Assembly (NCBI GenBank): GCA_018902385.1
Contig: JABSSW010000028.1
Location: forward strand, 522,075-586,074
Source of the DNA: Physcia stellaris
Lineage: Eukaryota; Ascomycota; Lecanoromycetes; Caliciales; Physciaceae
Reading direction: 5' to 3'
DNA length: 64,000 bases
In this document: positions 1-10,511 of the stretch, one piece after another
How positions within the stretch are numbered: the first letter of the stretch is position 1
Layout of the letters: each line of letters opens with the position of its first letter
The notes under the pieces: model-generated
The model's database searches: none
Told to the model about the DNA's origin: nothing
What the model saw: only the letters and a program-made list of their open reading frames with translations
Program-made: the position numbers and the translations under genes

Positions 1-1172
1 GAGCCTCATGTCTTCGAGGTTACCTTGTATACGGTCAGGGAACCTCAAGTGACCTACCAGCCTCCTGTACCCCGTCCTGTTGCTCCATACCAACCTAATC
101 CATCCATCGGAGCACAGAACGGCCTTCCTCACGGTCATCCGCAACCCAACCCATCTCCACTCCCCTTCCGCCCTTTCGAGAGGGATTCGCGCGGTTCGAC
201 CCTCACGGACTCTCGTCCTATCAGCCTTCCTACACAAACCCTCCATCTCACCCGGCGGCCGCGTCTCCAAATGCTGCGATATCCCCATCTGGCGCAGTAG
301 AGGCTAATGGCGCACAATTGCAGAGTCCAAAGCCCAGTCCGGATCCAGTGATTCAAATGCTTGCGACAAGAGCAGCATCGGACCATGGTCTAAAAGCCTT
401 GATGAAAATGGTCGCTTCGGGCAGAGCAACGCAGACCCAGCTGAGAGAATTTCAGAATCATATAGATGACCTGAATGCAGAAATCAAGGCTGGGCGCGGA
501 CCACTACCAGTGTCGCCGCATGATGGAAATCCTCCGAGACCACCACCTCCTGGTGGGCCGTCTCTTGCATCAGTGTCTACCCAGAGTGTAGCACAAATAA
601 AAAATCCAACAGCTAGTCAGCCAAGCACCTATGGACAGCCTGCTCCTATCAAGCTCGAGGATCCTCCAAAATACTACCATCCGTATCAGCAACCGGTGAA
701 GCCAAAAAGTATTATCCAGTACAAATCGGACATAAGTGCAGTAGTGTTTGACTTCGGTGGCTCTGGAGATCGATTCTCCATTCCTCGGTTTAGCATCCTC
801 GAGTATCTCCCAGGAGCTAATCAAGTTATCGTTTCATTCCTAGTCATCAGAAAAGGCGATGCCAGTTTGCCTGGAAATTACAAAGATAATCTTAGCTATT
901 ATCAGCCTGTCACCATGCGACTATCCACACCTCAGCCCCGGACGCTAGAGCCTTTGGCTAAAGTTGTGGCCCCGGCAGAAGAAGTTAGGAGGTATATGGA
1001 GAGTGTCTTTGACAAGATGAGCCCAATTGAGACAAGCTTCCTGGCGACCCGGCTACCACGCGTAAGGGAGGAAGACTCACAGGCGACCAAGGAGCGAGCA
1101 ATTCCAACTGAGGAGCCAGTGTCTAAGACTCACTATCCGCCGCCAAGTTCTTTGGTCCCTCTGGTAGCTTGA
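1..1172 (+). CDS. Swc3-like protein (SWR1 complex subunit candidate), 5'-partial, one frame break
   Basis: The gene is open from the first base of the window, so its start lies outside. The first part (bases 1 to about 175, frame 1) reads EPHVFEVTLYTVR followed by Pro-rich sequence. The main part (frame 3, open from base 99 to the TGA at 1170-1172) contains a short helical segment (LKALMKMVASGRATQTQLRE) and a conserved globular C-terminal block (ISAVVFDFGGSGDRFSIPR, then ILEYLPGANQVIVSFLVIRK, then YYQPVTMRLS). I associate this helix-plus-beta layout with fungal SWR1-complex protein 3, which helps exchange H2A.Z into nucleosomes. That is recognition from memory, not a search. The two parts are in different frames and meet near 160-190, with no convincing intron there (GTCATC...TCGAG at 134-180 would be a poor one), so a 1-2 nt indel is likely. 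The coding part is solid; the family name is tentative. Confidence 0.55.
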
Positions 1173-1834
1173 AGAGACCTCATTCGAATTCTCGCTAATC
1201 GGACTTACTTCGTGGTTGTAGATGGAAAAAAAGTTCCACGTGATACCCTTGTTGAGAGGTTGAATTGCTTCATCTCTAAAGCCGAGAACCAATCTTCCAA
1301 CTGAAGTTAAAATGAGTCCCTTTCGTTGAGAGGTTGAACTGCTTCGTCTCTGAAGCCGAGAGTCAATACTCCAACCGAAGCTAAAACGAGTTCCTTTCGA
1401 GAGGCAACACTAGAGTTTTATCGTTACACTTCACTACGGAAACCAACTCCTATGCTACGCAAACGGCTGTCGTGTTTAGCTTTAAGTAAGTATATGTCTG
1501 TAACGTTAATAAAGCTATACAGACGTTGCTCCAAAGTTCTAGTTGAGTGGGGCGTCGTAGCATGGCTTGAGGTACCATAGAGTTGGGCCCAACATCCGCC
1601 CTCCATGCTCTCAACAATTGAAAGTAAGTTTCTAGAAGCTTTGCTCTTCGTTCAAACGCTTTCTATATCTACACCCATTCGCTTCCAGGACTCTGTTCTT
1701 TCCTCACTTCTGTCTAGTAGTAATAAACCCCAATCTACGCCCACAAATCCTATTTTTATCCAAGTCCAATAGCGATTACCTGCATTTATCAATAGAAACA
1801 CTTCCTTTTCTTCGGGCTCTTCTACGTTGCCATC
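1173..1834. other. Intergenic region with a tandem duplication
   Basis: No convincing gene is seen. It holds the 3' flank of the Swc3-like gene, a 74-bp tandem duplication (listed separately) and, towards 1700-1834, a pyrimidine-rich leader before the ATG at 1835. Confidence 0.6.
1251..1398. repeat. 74-bp tandem duplication, two diverged copies
   Basis: Copy 1 starts at 1251 and copy 2 at 1325; both begin GTTGAGAGGTTGAA. The copies differ at about ten positions. At most of them copy 1 has T or A where copy 2 has C or G (for example AATTGC against AACTGC, and AAAATGAG against AAACGAG), which suggests C-to-T decay of copy 1. Confidence 0.8.
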
Positions 1835-2668
1835 ATGTTGCCCTTGAACGCCACACTCGCTGTTACGGGTGTTTACACAGTTCTCATTGTCTGGATCTTC
1901 ATCGCCGCCGTCACCTGGTCGTGGTGGACCCCATTTAAAGAAGTGCAAAGCTTAGCACGAGGAGGAATTACAGCTCCTCTACCTAAATCGGTTCCCGATG
2001 CCCTCCTTGCGACGTTGATTCTACTTTTTACGCAGGGATGCTGGTGCATCTTCACATTTGGTCAAATCATCACTTTGTACATGGCGACAGATAGCAGCAA
2101 AGACCCTCATCGGAATGCGTATTTAACTAACGCCCTGGCATTATGGTCACTTATCTCCGTCCTCTGCATCATCGGAGGCATAAAGCTTGCAGCGATAACC
2201 TATGATAATCTTCGTCAGATCGGTCTCTTCCCTAAGGAATTTCGCCCACGCCTGCGGAGAGGGCACCCGAGAGCAAACGACATTGAAAGACCGGCTCGAC
2301 GGCTTTCCAGATATCGCGACAACTTCCACGCGGACATTGAGTCAACCCCAGGCTACGGAACCTTTTACAATCCGGGAGAAGATCAAGGCTATGATGATGA
2401 AACGGAATTCTACTACCCGAGCAATCCCCACAGGAGCAGGACTTTAGCGTCCCGCTCTTTCGTACCGGGCTGTCGTGAATGCGAGGAGTCGATGCTCTTG
2501 GAGCGTGCTCCAGAGCGAGGAGATCCTCACCGTTCGCTACAAGGATTGTCGCACTCGCCACTGTACGAATCGCCCATGAATGGGTCGCAAAGTGAGGTCT
2601 CGGACGCGGACGATGAGCTGGAGGAAGTTGGAGATAGCGGTGCGGAGCTTGAGCGTGCTCGAGGATGA
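1835..2668 (+). CDS. Three-TM membrane protein of unknown function with charged cytosolic tail
   Basis: A single uninterrupted 277-residue frame that I do not recognise. Three hydrophobic segments are visible: about residues 8-30 (VTGVYTVLIVWIFIAAV), 56-82 (LATLILLFTQGCWCIFTFGQ) and 95-120 (LALWSLISVLCIIGGIKLAA). After residue 130 the protein is Arg/Pro/Glu-rich and looks disordered. The WSWWTPF sequence just after the first segment suggests a membrane-interface loop. The start is the first ATG in frame, preceded by a pyrimidine-rich leader, and the stop is followed by non-coding sequence. A role in membrane organisation is possible but nothing in the sequence proves it. No intron is needed. 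Confidence 0.7.
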   Translation: MLPLNATLAVTGVYTVLIVWIFIAAVTWSWWTPFKEVQSLARGGITAPLPKSVPDALLATLILLFTQGCWCIFTFGQIITLYMATDSSKDPHRNAYLTNALALWSLISVLCIIGGIKLAAITYDNLRQIGLFPKEFRPRLRRGHPRANDIERPARRLSRYRDNFHADIESTPGYGTFYNPGEDQGYDDETEFYYPSNPHRSRTLASRSFVPGCRECEESMLLERAPERGDPHRSLQGLSHSPLYESPMNGSQSEVSDADDELEEVGDSGAELERARG

Positions 2669-4114
2669 CTTCTCGGTATGAGGGGCTGAGGGCGAAGGGA
2701 AGTAGGGCAAAGCAACGAGGGCCTATGCTTTTGGTCGATGTGGACAATTGGGATAAAGTGTGAGTGGTGCCGTGTGTCCCAGATATCTGTGGGATCTAGG
2801 ACTTTCACGAAGAGCACGAAGAGAAAGATTGTGCCTTGCGGATCATCACGGTTACCTGGAAACCCTTTTTTCCAATGCACTTTATGCACCTCGATGACTA
2901 CCAGCATATCGGCACAAGCCTCGGTAAAAAGACTTGGTATAGACGGACATTTTGAAGCGATTCTGCCAGGCTGATCAGGGAATCCTCACGGCGCTAAAGC
3001 AAGGAGCTATACCACCTTCCTATCAAAATATCACGCAATCCCAAGAACCACACGACCGATGCCCAGCTCGCACAACTTCTTTTCCCAGCGTGGATTCAAC
3101 CTCTCATTCTTCTCGCCACTTGGACCTGTGACTTTGTGCCTAGCCAATATTTCGAATATATAACCACCAAACATCAGCCCGTGTCGTGATATCACCCAAG
3201 TTGGCATCTACCTCACAGCCGGTTAACAACCCATCGCCAACCAATCCAGCTTCCCCGCAACTCAATTAAAAATCTCAGCAAATCCTCAAAACTTGATAGC
3301 TCTACACCTCTTTCTTATACTTACCTGTCCACCACCGAAAGAAAGAGCCGCTCACCAGCAAAATACTCGATGGCCAATTCTCAAAAATTCGGTTTGCATT
3401 GTTCGAAAAAGTTTTCGACGCCTATCCCCAGCCGGAAACCTTCCTGGATAAATGTTATCTTACCCACTTTGGCGTTGGTCGGGGGTGAGTTGTTCTTTTC
3501 TGGATTGGTATTTGTCATTGCTATAGAACGCACAATAGAGACTGAGCGGAAGGAACATGAGTTAGTAGACAGTCGAAGTATATATAGCTGGTGATTCGCT
3601 TGGCATGTGCTCGTACCGTCTATATTCCCAGTCCAGTTTGAGCAGGGAGTCGACGAGCCGCGGCGCTGAGTGCCTCGTCGCCTTTTCTCCCTGATGGCCG
3701 ATGGGGATTCAGATAGATGAAAGCGCTAGTTTAGAGTTAGGTACATGGGGGAGTTTCGCTGGGATGTTCCTTCTGTTTGGTGAAGCTGGGTTTGAGCACA
3801 GTGCTGAGTTTGGCTTGGGATTTTGGAGTTTTTGAGGATGCGATTTTGTATGGTTTTTTGTTTGGGCTATGCCGTTTCTGGTTGAATATTTCATGGGCAG
3901 CGGCGGTATTGTAATGTTACCGATGGGTTCGAACATTCGATCTCTGAATTTGGCGATTTCGATTTCGTTTAAGTTTTCATCGGATGCAAGTGGGATTTCT
4001 CAGGAGATCAGTAGGAACGGGTTTGAGATGGTGTGTGGAGATAGAAAGCAGTATAAGGTATCTACAACATTTTTTACAGAGTTTATGAACATGCTTCCCC
4101 GCAACTCTTAGTCA
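2669..4114. other. Intergenic region, no supported gene
   Basis: About 1.4 kb between the membrane protein and the convergent end of the TyrRS gene. Bases 3190-3370 are CT-rich and promoter-like and run into a short frame (3370-3594, 74 codons). That frame has no recognisable features, so I do not call it a gene. Confidence 0.5.
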
Positions 4115-6332
4115 TTATCGGCGAGACCTGGGATTCCGCATGGACGCATCTCTCTTCGCGACAGTATACTTCCTTTGATACTCACGGTCATCCTCAGCGC
4201 CAGTCTCGGTCCCCTCGTTCCGCCGCGCATTCTTCACGTCCTCCTTCCTATTACTACTTCGAATCGGCTCGAGCGTCTTTCGAAATTCCGTTTTGGGTTC
4301 CACCGCTGGCCGATACCTGACCTTCTCTTCCTCGGCTTCGACCGCTGCACCATCGTCTTGAGGTGCCTCGGTCTCAGACTGGGTGATACCCGTCTTGTCT
4401 TCTATAGGCCATCCCGGTGCAGTCAAGCCCTTAGCCTCAAATTCCTCATCACTGACAATCCTGACGATCTTCATCCTCCATTTCCCCACCCTCAGAATCA
4501 ACACTTTCCCATCAATGATGTGAGACGTCGTGTCCCCCGCGTTCCAATTCTTGCAAGGCGTGAATTCCAATTCGTCACCCATCGTTCCTTGGTTCGAGGG
4601 TCGGCTCCCCACATACGCCCCCTCTTGGGAGCAGAGACGGTGGCCTTCTGAACGGGAGGCGACTAAGCCTGCGGAGTAGAGCACTCGGGCAATAGGTTGA
4701 TCGACAACGAGTGAGGCAGGGAGAGTGACGTTGAGGGAGGGAGCGTCATAGACGGTGGTAATGGGAGCGTGTCGATTGAGACTGTTTGAAATGACTGCGG
4801 GTTTGCTGGAATCCGGAGTGTCAGCGACACTCTTGCTCGGGGATAATTGTTGGATCGTAGGTTTGCGTTTGAAGAGCTGGGCGTGCTGCGCGGCTGCTTC
4901 TTTGGCGTCTTTCTCGCTGTGGATCAGGCAAAGGACCTCGTGGGCGAGATTGTGCTGGGCTATGCGCTTGGAGGCATCTTGGTTGTGCTTGGACATCATG
5001 GTCTGGATATCCGCGAGAGGGATGAAAGTGAAGAGCTTCAGGTATCGCTCTACGTCTGCGTCGGCTGTTCGCAGGAAGAACTGGCATCCTTGTCAGTAAT
5101 TGGATTGGCGGAGTGCGAAGGACTTACTTGGTATAGGTCAAAAGTGCTTGTTAACTCTTTGTCCAGCCAGATGGCATTTCCAGCGCTTTTCCCAAACTTT
5201 TCCCCGGATGCTGTTGTTAGAAGAGGTGTAGTAAAGCCCGTGGGCTTGTCATGAAGTCCAGGGCTTTCTATCCGGAATCTTGGGTCGGCATGGTGCTTGA
5301 TTATGTAGGTGACGGCGTCGATTCCTGCTGTAATATTGCCATATTGGTCTGACCCTCCAATCTGCATCTGGATATTCTTGGTGTGGTACATATGCCACCA
5401 ATCCCAAGACTGAAGTATTGGGTACATGAACTCGGATAACGACATTCCATCGCCGCTTTCCATTCTTGTTCGGACACTGAGACAGCAGACTTTTCAGCTC
5501 ATTGTCGCGGGTATTCAAGGATTACCTAGATGGACTTACTCACGTCTCTTTTCCCAACATCGGCCCCATTCGAAGGCCTGATCCGAGCATTCGAAGGACC
5601 TCTGTCACCGGTAGCTTGTTGAGCCAAGTATTGTTGTTAATCAGCTCTCTGTGCCATGCCCATTCCCAATTGTAGCCGTAAGTCCTTGCGTGAAACTCGG
5701 CTTTCTGCCAGAGCGTTTTGAGCTGAAAGTGCATGCTGACCATGTTTACTTTCCTGGTAGCTGTATCCGTATCTTCTCGAGCACTGGTTCGCCCCGTTGG
5801 ATCTCCGAACTTTGCTGTCGCACCACCCAGCTGAATTATATAAGCTATGTTGACCGAGCACATGAGATTGAGCACTCACTAATGAGACAACGTGAAAGCC
5901 ATGAATGTACATCCAATACAAGGCCATGAGAGGTAGTAGGTGTCCAATGTGCAAAGAAGGGGCTGTAGGATCAATACCAACATAGGCACCGACCCTTTTC
6001 TCCGTCATCAATGTATCGAGGGCGTCTCTCGTGCTACCCGTATCAGTGTGGATCGAGCAACTTAGAATGTCGAATTACCCAGCGATCTGACTGACAAGGC
6101 CCCTGCTTTCAAGTATTTCCAGCATACTCTGTTTTTTGCCATGGCGTATTTCTTCGGCTCGCTCTTGCCAATCATTGGCCGCGTCTTCTTGCTTCTTCAA
6201 CCATCTTTGGTGATAAGATCGTTTGGGAAATTGATCTGGTGATCGAACAAGGCCAGGGTGTTTTCGTGCGCATGAGCGGCATATGTACGGCGTTGATGAT
6301 GAGAGGCGGCTGCTGTTCCTTGCCAGGATCAT
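4115..6332 (-). CDS. Mitochondrial tyrosyl-tRNA synthetase, CYT-18 type
   Basis: Five exons: 6332-6079, 6033-5880, 5830-5544, 5476-5128 and 5080-4115. The introns are 45, 49, 67 and 47 nt with good GT-AG ends, and the splice gives 669 residues in one frame. The N-terminus is a Ser/Arg-rich presequence. A charged helix follows (about residues 45-75), where Neurospora CYT-18 carries its RNA-splicing extension. Class I signatures are present: HIGH at residues 113-116 (PSLHIGHLL), the bacterial-type block GGATAKFGDPTGR, GGSDQYGN at about 272-279, and KFGKS at 325-329 in place of KMSKS. The C-terminus has an S4-like RNA-binding domain, then an acidic/basic tail. The enzyme charges mitochondrial tRNA-Tyr. 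In Neurospora and relatives it also folds group I introns; whether this one does is inference. The length is close to that of CYT-18. Confidence 0.95.
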
Positions 6333-6847
6333 TACGATTTACCTCGAGTTTAGTACCTTGCGCGATAGAACAGGAGATTGCAATGATCAGAGCGCCTGAG
6401 GTGCTTGATGAGCTTAAAAATACCAACTGGGTAAAGCTCCTGCGGAAGCGGCTTCATGGGCCGAAGCTCCATAGAACTAGTCTAGAGTCTCGTCCACTTG
6501 AGATGGTGACGATATTGAGAGTTGAGGTCGCAGTCATGCTGACCAAAGTCCTCGATGATACTAAACCCTTCCAATTGAAGTTTGTGAGGCCAGCGCAAAT
6601 GCAACTCTTCGCCCGCGCACTCTGTGACCCTCCTTTGGGGCAGACCACAGTCATTCCATCTCATCAGTCTCTAGTAGGTCAAGTCTCCTACTATCTCTAT
6701 AAAATCTGCCGATACCACGATAACCATTGGCAATCTTCAATGGTGTAGTGATTACTCCAATGATCTGCTGCTTCTAGAATTCTGTATCGCCTTCTCGATA
6801 GTAGAATATTTGGTGCATGGCCAGATTTCTCGGACTTCTGCAGTCAA
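6333..6847. other. Divergent intergenic region between TyrRS and the GH36-like gene
   Basis: About 500 bp between two divergently transcribed genes, so it should hold both promoters. A frame runs through it (6239-6748, +), but it overlaps exon 1 of the TyrRS on the other strand and has no domain-like sequence. Confidence 0.5.
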
Positions 6848-9514
6848 ATGACTACTTTACTTTCTCCCAGTAACTGAAAGCGTGGTAGGTGACTTTCAAT
6901 GTCTGCATCGAATCTAGCAAATCCTTTCCGGAACAAGGATGGGAAGCCATCCTTTGGCACAACGGCCACGACAATCGGGAATGGAGGGAATTGGCTTTTG
7001 AAGAAAATCTCACGACCAATATCCCAGTAGGTTGTAGCAAAGCATCTCACGATTTCATTTGCTGAAGAAAATCAAAAGCTGGCCATCAGCTCCAAAGGTC
7101 GCCCAAGAGTGTATCGACGCTACTTCACCGCTCGCTTATTACGGCCCTCCAGTTCTGAATCCATTCAGTTCACGCTCAAGTATCGTACTTCCTCAAGTGA
7201 TTCGTGGAAATGGGTCAACGAGCACTCGTCGCTGGAGGACGGCGAACTGTATTTCCAACCACAGCAACTTCCTGTTGAACTTAAGGATTATTTAAAGGGT
7301 TACGATCCCAGACTTTCAATTAGTAGTGAAGCTAGTGACACTCCCCAAACGCTTCTCTGGTCAATTACGGCAGCAGTCTCGAAAGCCGAAGGCAAAAATT
7401 CAGGTTATACGGATATGAATCTAGGTTTGCCAAATAGTTTCACGAGATGGTTCTCACTTGTTAGGATATGGAGTCCTTGGCTTGCACCCCGTCATGGCAA
7501 AGGAAAATTTGCTCCGACAGAAGACGCTGTTCTCTCATCCTTTCTACGTTGGGACGGTCTGCATTTGGTAATTCTTGCGATTAGTGGAACACAGGATGTC
7601 CTGACTGTGCTCAGGCCTGATGCCGATGGTAATGTGATTGCTCACTCTAGAAATGATGATGAGGAAAAAGGAAAGCTTCAAGTGGTCGTCGCTGTTGGGC
7701 GCACATTCGAGACCGCGAATGCCGCAGTCATGTACCACGCCCGGAAGCTGGTCCAAGGAGACCAGTATATGAGTCGTGAGACTAAAGAAGAGATGAAAGC
7801 TCAAATTGATAATGGTATTAAGCCAGAGTGGATGGAGAATTGGTATGATGGCCTGACTTACTGCACATGGAACGGTCTAGGCCAGAACCTGAATGAGCAA
7901 AAGATATTCGATGCTCTTGACATCTTGAAATCGAACAACGTAAAAATCACGAATCTCATAATCGATGACAATTGGCAGAGTCTTGACAACACTGGCGACT
8001 CGCAATTCAAGCGAGGAATGACAGATTTCGAAGCTAACAAGGAGGGATTTCCTAATGGACTTAAGTACACCGCGTTCACCATTCGCGACAATCATCCCAA
8101 CATCAAGCATATCGGTGTATGGCATGCTATCCTTGGTTACTGGGGAGGGATATCCCCAACTGGAAGCATCGCCCAAAACTATAAAACCAAATTAGTCCGA
8201 AAGCAAAAAGGTGTTGCTGGAGGTACATTCACTGTGGTTGACCCGGACGACGCGCCTCGCTTTTACAATGATTTCTATAAATTTCTCTTAGAATCCGGTG
8301 TCGACTCTGTCAAGACCGATGCACAATTCTTCCTTGACCTCCTAGATGATGCAGATGACAGGAGGCGCTTTATCAATACCTATCAGGATGCATGGACTAT
8401 TGCAAGTTTGCGATACTTTTCCATCATGGCTATCTCTTGTATGTCTCAGATACCACAGATCCTATTCCATACTCAGATGCCGACGAGCAAACCTCGTCTT
8501 ATGGTCCGCAATTCGGACGACTTCTTTCCAGATGTCCCTTCATCGCACCCTTGGCACATCTTCACAAACGCCCACAACTCTGTCTTCACTTCTCACCTGA
8601 ACATCTTGCCGGATTGGGACATGTTCCAAACTTCACACCCTTACTCGTCCTTCCATGCTGCTGGTCGTTGCGTTTCGGGTGGACCTATCTATTTTACCGA
8701 CGAGCCTGGCAAGCATAACCTCGACCTGATCAAGGAGATGACTGCGCAGTCAATACAGGGAAATACGATCATTCTCAGGCCGGATATGATAGGCAAGACT
8801 GTAAACGTTTATACCGCGTACGAGGAAGAACGGTTATTGAAAGTGGGTACCTTCGTTGGAGGTACAGGTGGGATAAGTATCCTAGGTTGCTTCAACGTTT
8901 CAGAAAGACCTCTAGCGGAATTCATACGTCTCAGCGACTTCTTCGGTATAGAATGCGGAGAAGATTACATAGTACGGAGTCACACGACAGGCGAGCTTTC
9001 TCCTCCTGTGTCTAAGGATAGCGAGAGCCCAGCTGTTTCACTTGAAGTGGGAGTGAAGGGTTCTGATATTCTCACGGCGTATCCAGTACGCTCGTTCACT
9101 CTGAGTGGAAGCACTGGCCTTAGGCAAGAGGCCACACAGGTAGCTGTCCTGGGTCTGCTTGGGAAAATGACTGGAGCTGCGGCAGTCGTTCGGAGCGAAA
9201 TGCGAATCGAAGACAACGGACGGCTGAGACTAAAGGCAACAACAAAGGCTCTAGGGATATTTGGTCAGTTGAAACTCAAAGACCATTGGCAAATACTAAC
9301 CATGAAAGGCATTTACATATCCTCCCTCCCTGCTCTGGTCATCGAGGAGCATCTGCTCATTACAATCTATAGCAGAGCTATACCTCTGCACACAGTCAGG
9401 ACGAGCCAATCGTCTGCCTTAGTCCTCGAGATAGACATCGAGACTGCATGGGATGAGATGGGCCTTCAAAGCAGTTGGAACAACGAGATGACCATGGAGG
9501 TCTTTATCAAATAA
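6848..9514 (+). CDS. GH36 raffinose-synthase/alpha-galactosidase-like protein (Sip1 family), frameshifted N-terminus
   Basis: The long frame from 7034 to 9514 (about 825 codons) is a glycoside hydrolase clan-D barrel of the raffinose synthase/seed-imbibition family. It has WYDGLTYCTWNGLG, the second strand LIIDDNWQS, the nucleophile motif DSVKTDAQ and the acid/base region VRNSDDFFP. Family members act on alpha-galactosides of the raffinose series, as galactosyltransferase or galactosidase; the fungal substrate is unknown. The N-terminal beta domain is present but split. Frame 1 from 6889 reads VTFNVCIESS, then WEAILWHNGHDNREWREL, then NIPVG. It passes into the main frame at about 7031, where one extra T would explain the shift. 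Another +1 step is needed near 6885-6890, and probably a third before it. The start at 6848 is therefore only a guess. It is either a recent pseudogene or holds insertion errors. Confidence 0.8.
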
Positions 9515-10511
9515 TTTCCATGATGTAAAGACCACCATCGCGCACCTTCTGTATGAGTGTGTCATTGGCCTCGAAGGTGGCCAAGTACTGTTGGATGGAA
9601 TGAAATGAGCGACATATGCGCATCACTTTGCATTGCCATGTACACGTCAGATACAGGTTTATCTCGAATCTGTTACGGTTGGAACGGTCTATGCGGTCCA
9701 TCTACACTTACAGGGTCTTGTTTCCGCTCGAATGGAGACATCTGATCGTCTGTTTCTTTGAGCTGTGGGTGGAAAGGTGGTAATGAACTCAGCCAGTTTA
9801 CTTATCTTTCTCCAGCTAGAGTCGAGGTATCCAATGGGTCTAAACAAAGCCGAAGTGGCCAAATCACAAAAGATGAAATAAAGTGGCTAGGGAGATTGAT
9901 TTGACTCTGCTAGTCATCCCATCACCTTTTCTGCCTCAGATTTGTCTCTTGTTTCCCCCTTCCAAGCTTGTGGCTATTACTCACCTTGATGGCTCAACCG
10001 TTCATTTGAGGGGTCTTTGCTGAAGTTAACCTGATTGCAAAGACAGAACGAGTAGATTTTGGTGTTTCGCGGTACTTGATGGCTATTAGAATCCATCGGA
10101 TCCGAGCACAATGCTCGTTGATATACATCCATACCATCAATGAGGCTTCAAAGTGTTAAGTGCCCGCAGAGAACAGATGTCTTAACGAATCGACAAGAGA
10201 TTGATTTTTATGCGTCCCGGCAGGACCTGCCCTATCTACCTTCCTGTTGGAAGTTGGGCAGGCTGAAGCTAGCTTTTTATGTAAGCTCCACGTCGAAGGA
10301 TTCTTGTCATCGATGTTGATGCTTCTGTCAACATAAAAGTCCACTTTCATTTCAGTACATCACTGACCCCCGGCTGTTAAGCGGCCCAGAGAATGTAGGA
10401 TCAGTAATCACGTTTATGGACAACTTCATTCATGAGCTTCTTCAATGGTCCAATCCTGATCCTATTGCCCCGTAGCCAGAGAGAGAGCATAGAATAACTG
10501 ATCTGCTCGGC
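9515..10511. other. Intergenic region, nothing recognised
   Basis: About 1 kb between two genes on the same strand. I see no coding frame with family features, no tRNA-like fold and no obvious repeat. It must contain the 3' end of the GH36-like gene and the promoter of the ankyrin gene. Confidence 0.5.

Noticed and set aside
3370-3594. Short frame (MANSQKFGLHCSKKFS...) after a promoter-like CT-rich stretch, with a GTGAGT donor-like site
   Set aside because: It has only 74 codons, no domain, signal peptide or clear second exon, and the frame bias is weak.
6239-6748. A + strand frame of 169 codons over the TyrRS 5' end and its promoter
   Set aside because: It overlaps exon 1 of a certain gene on the other strand and has no family features.
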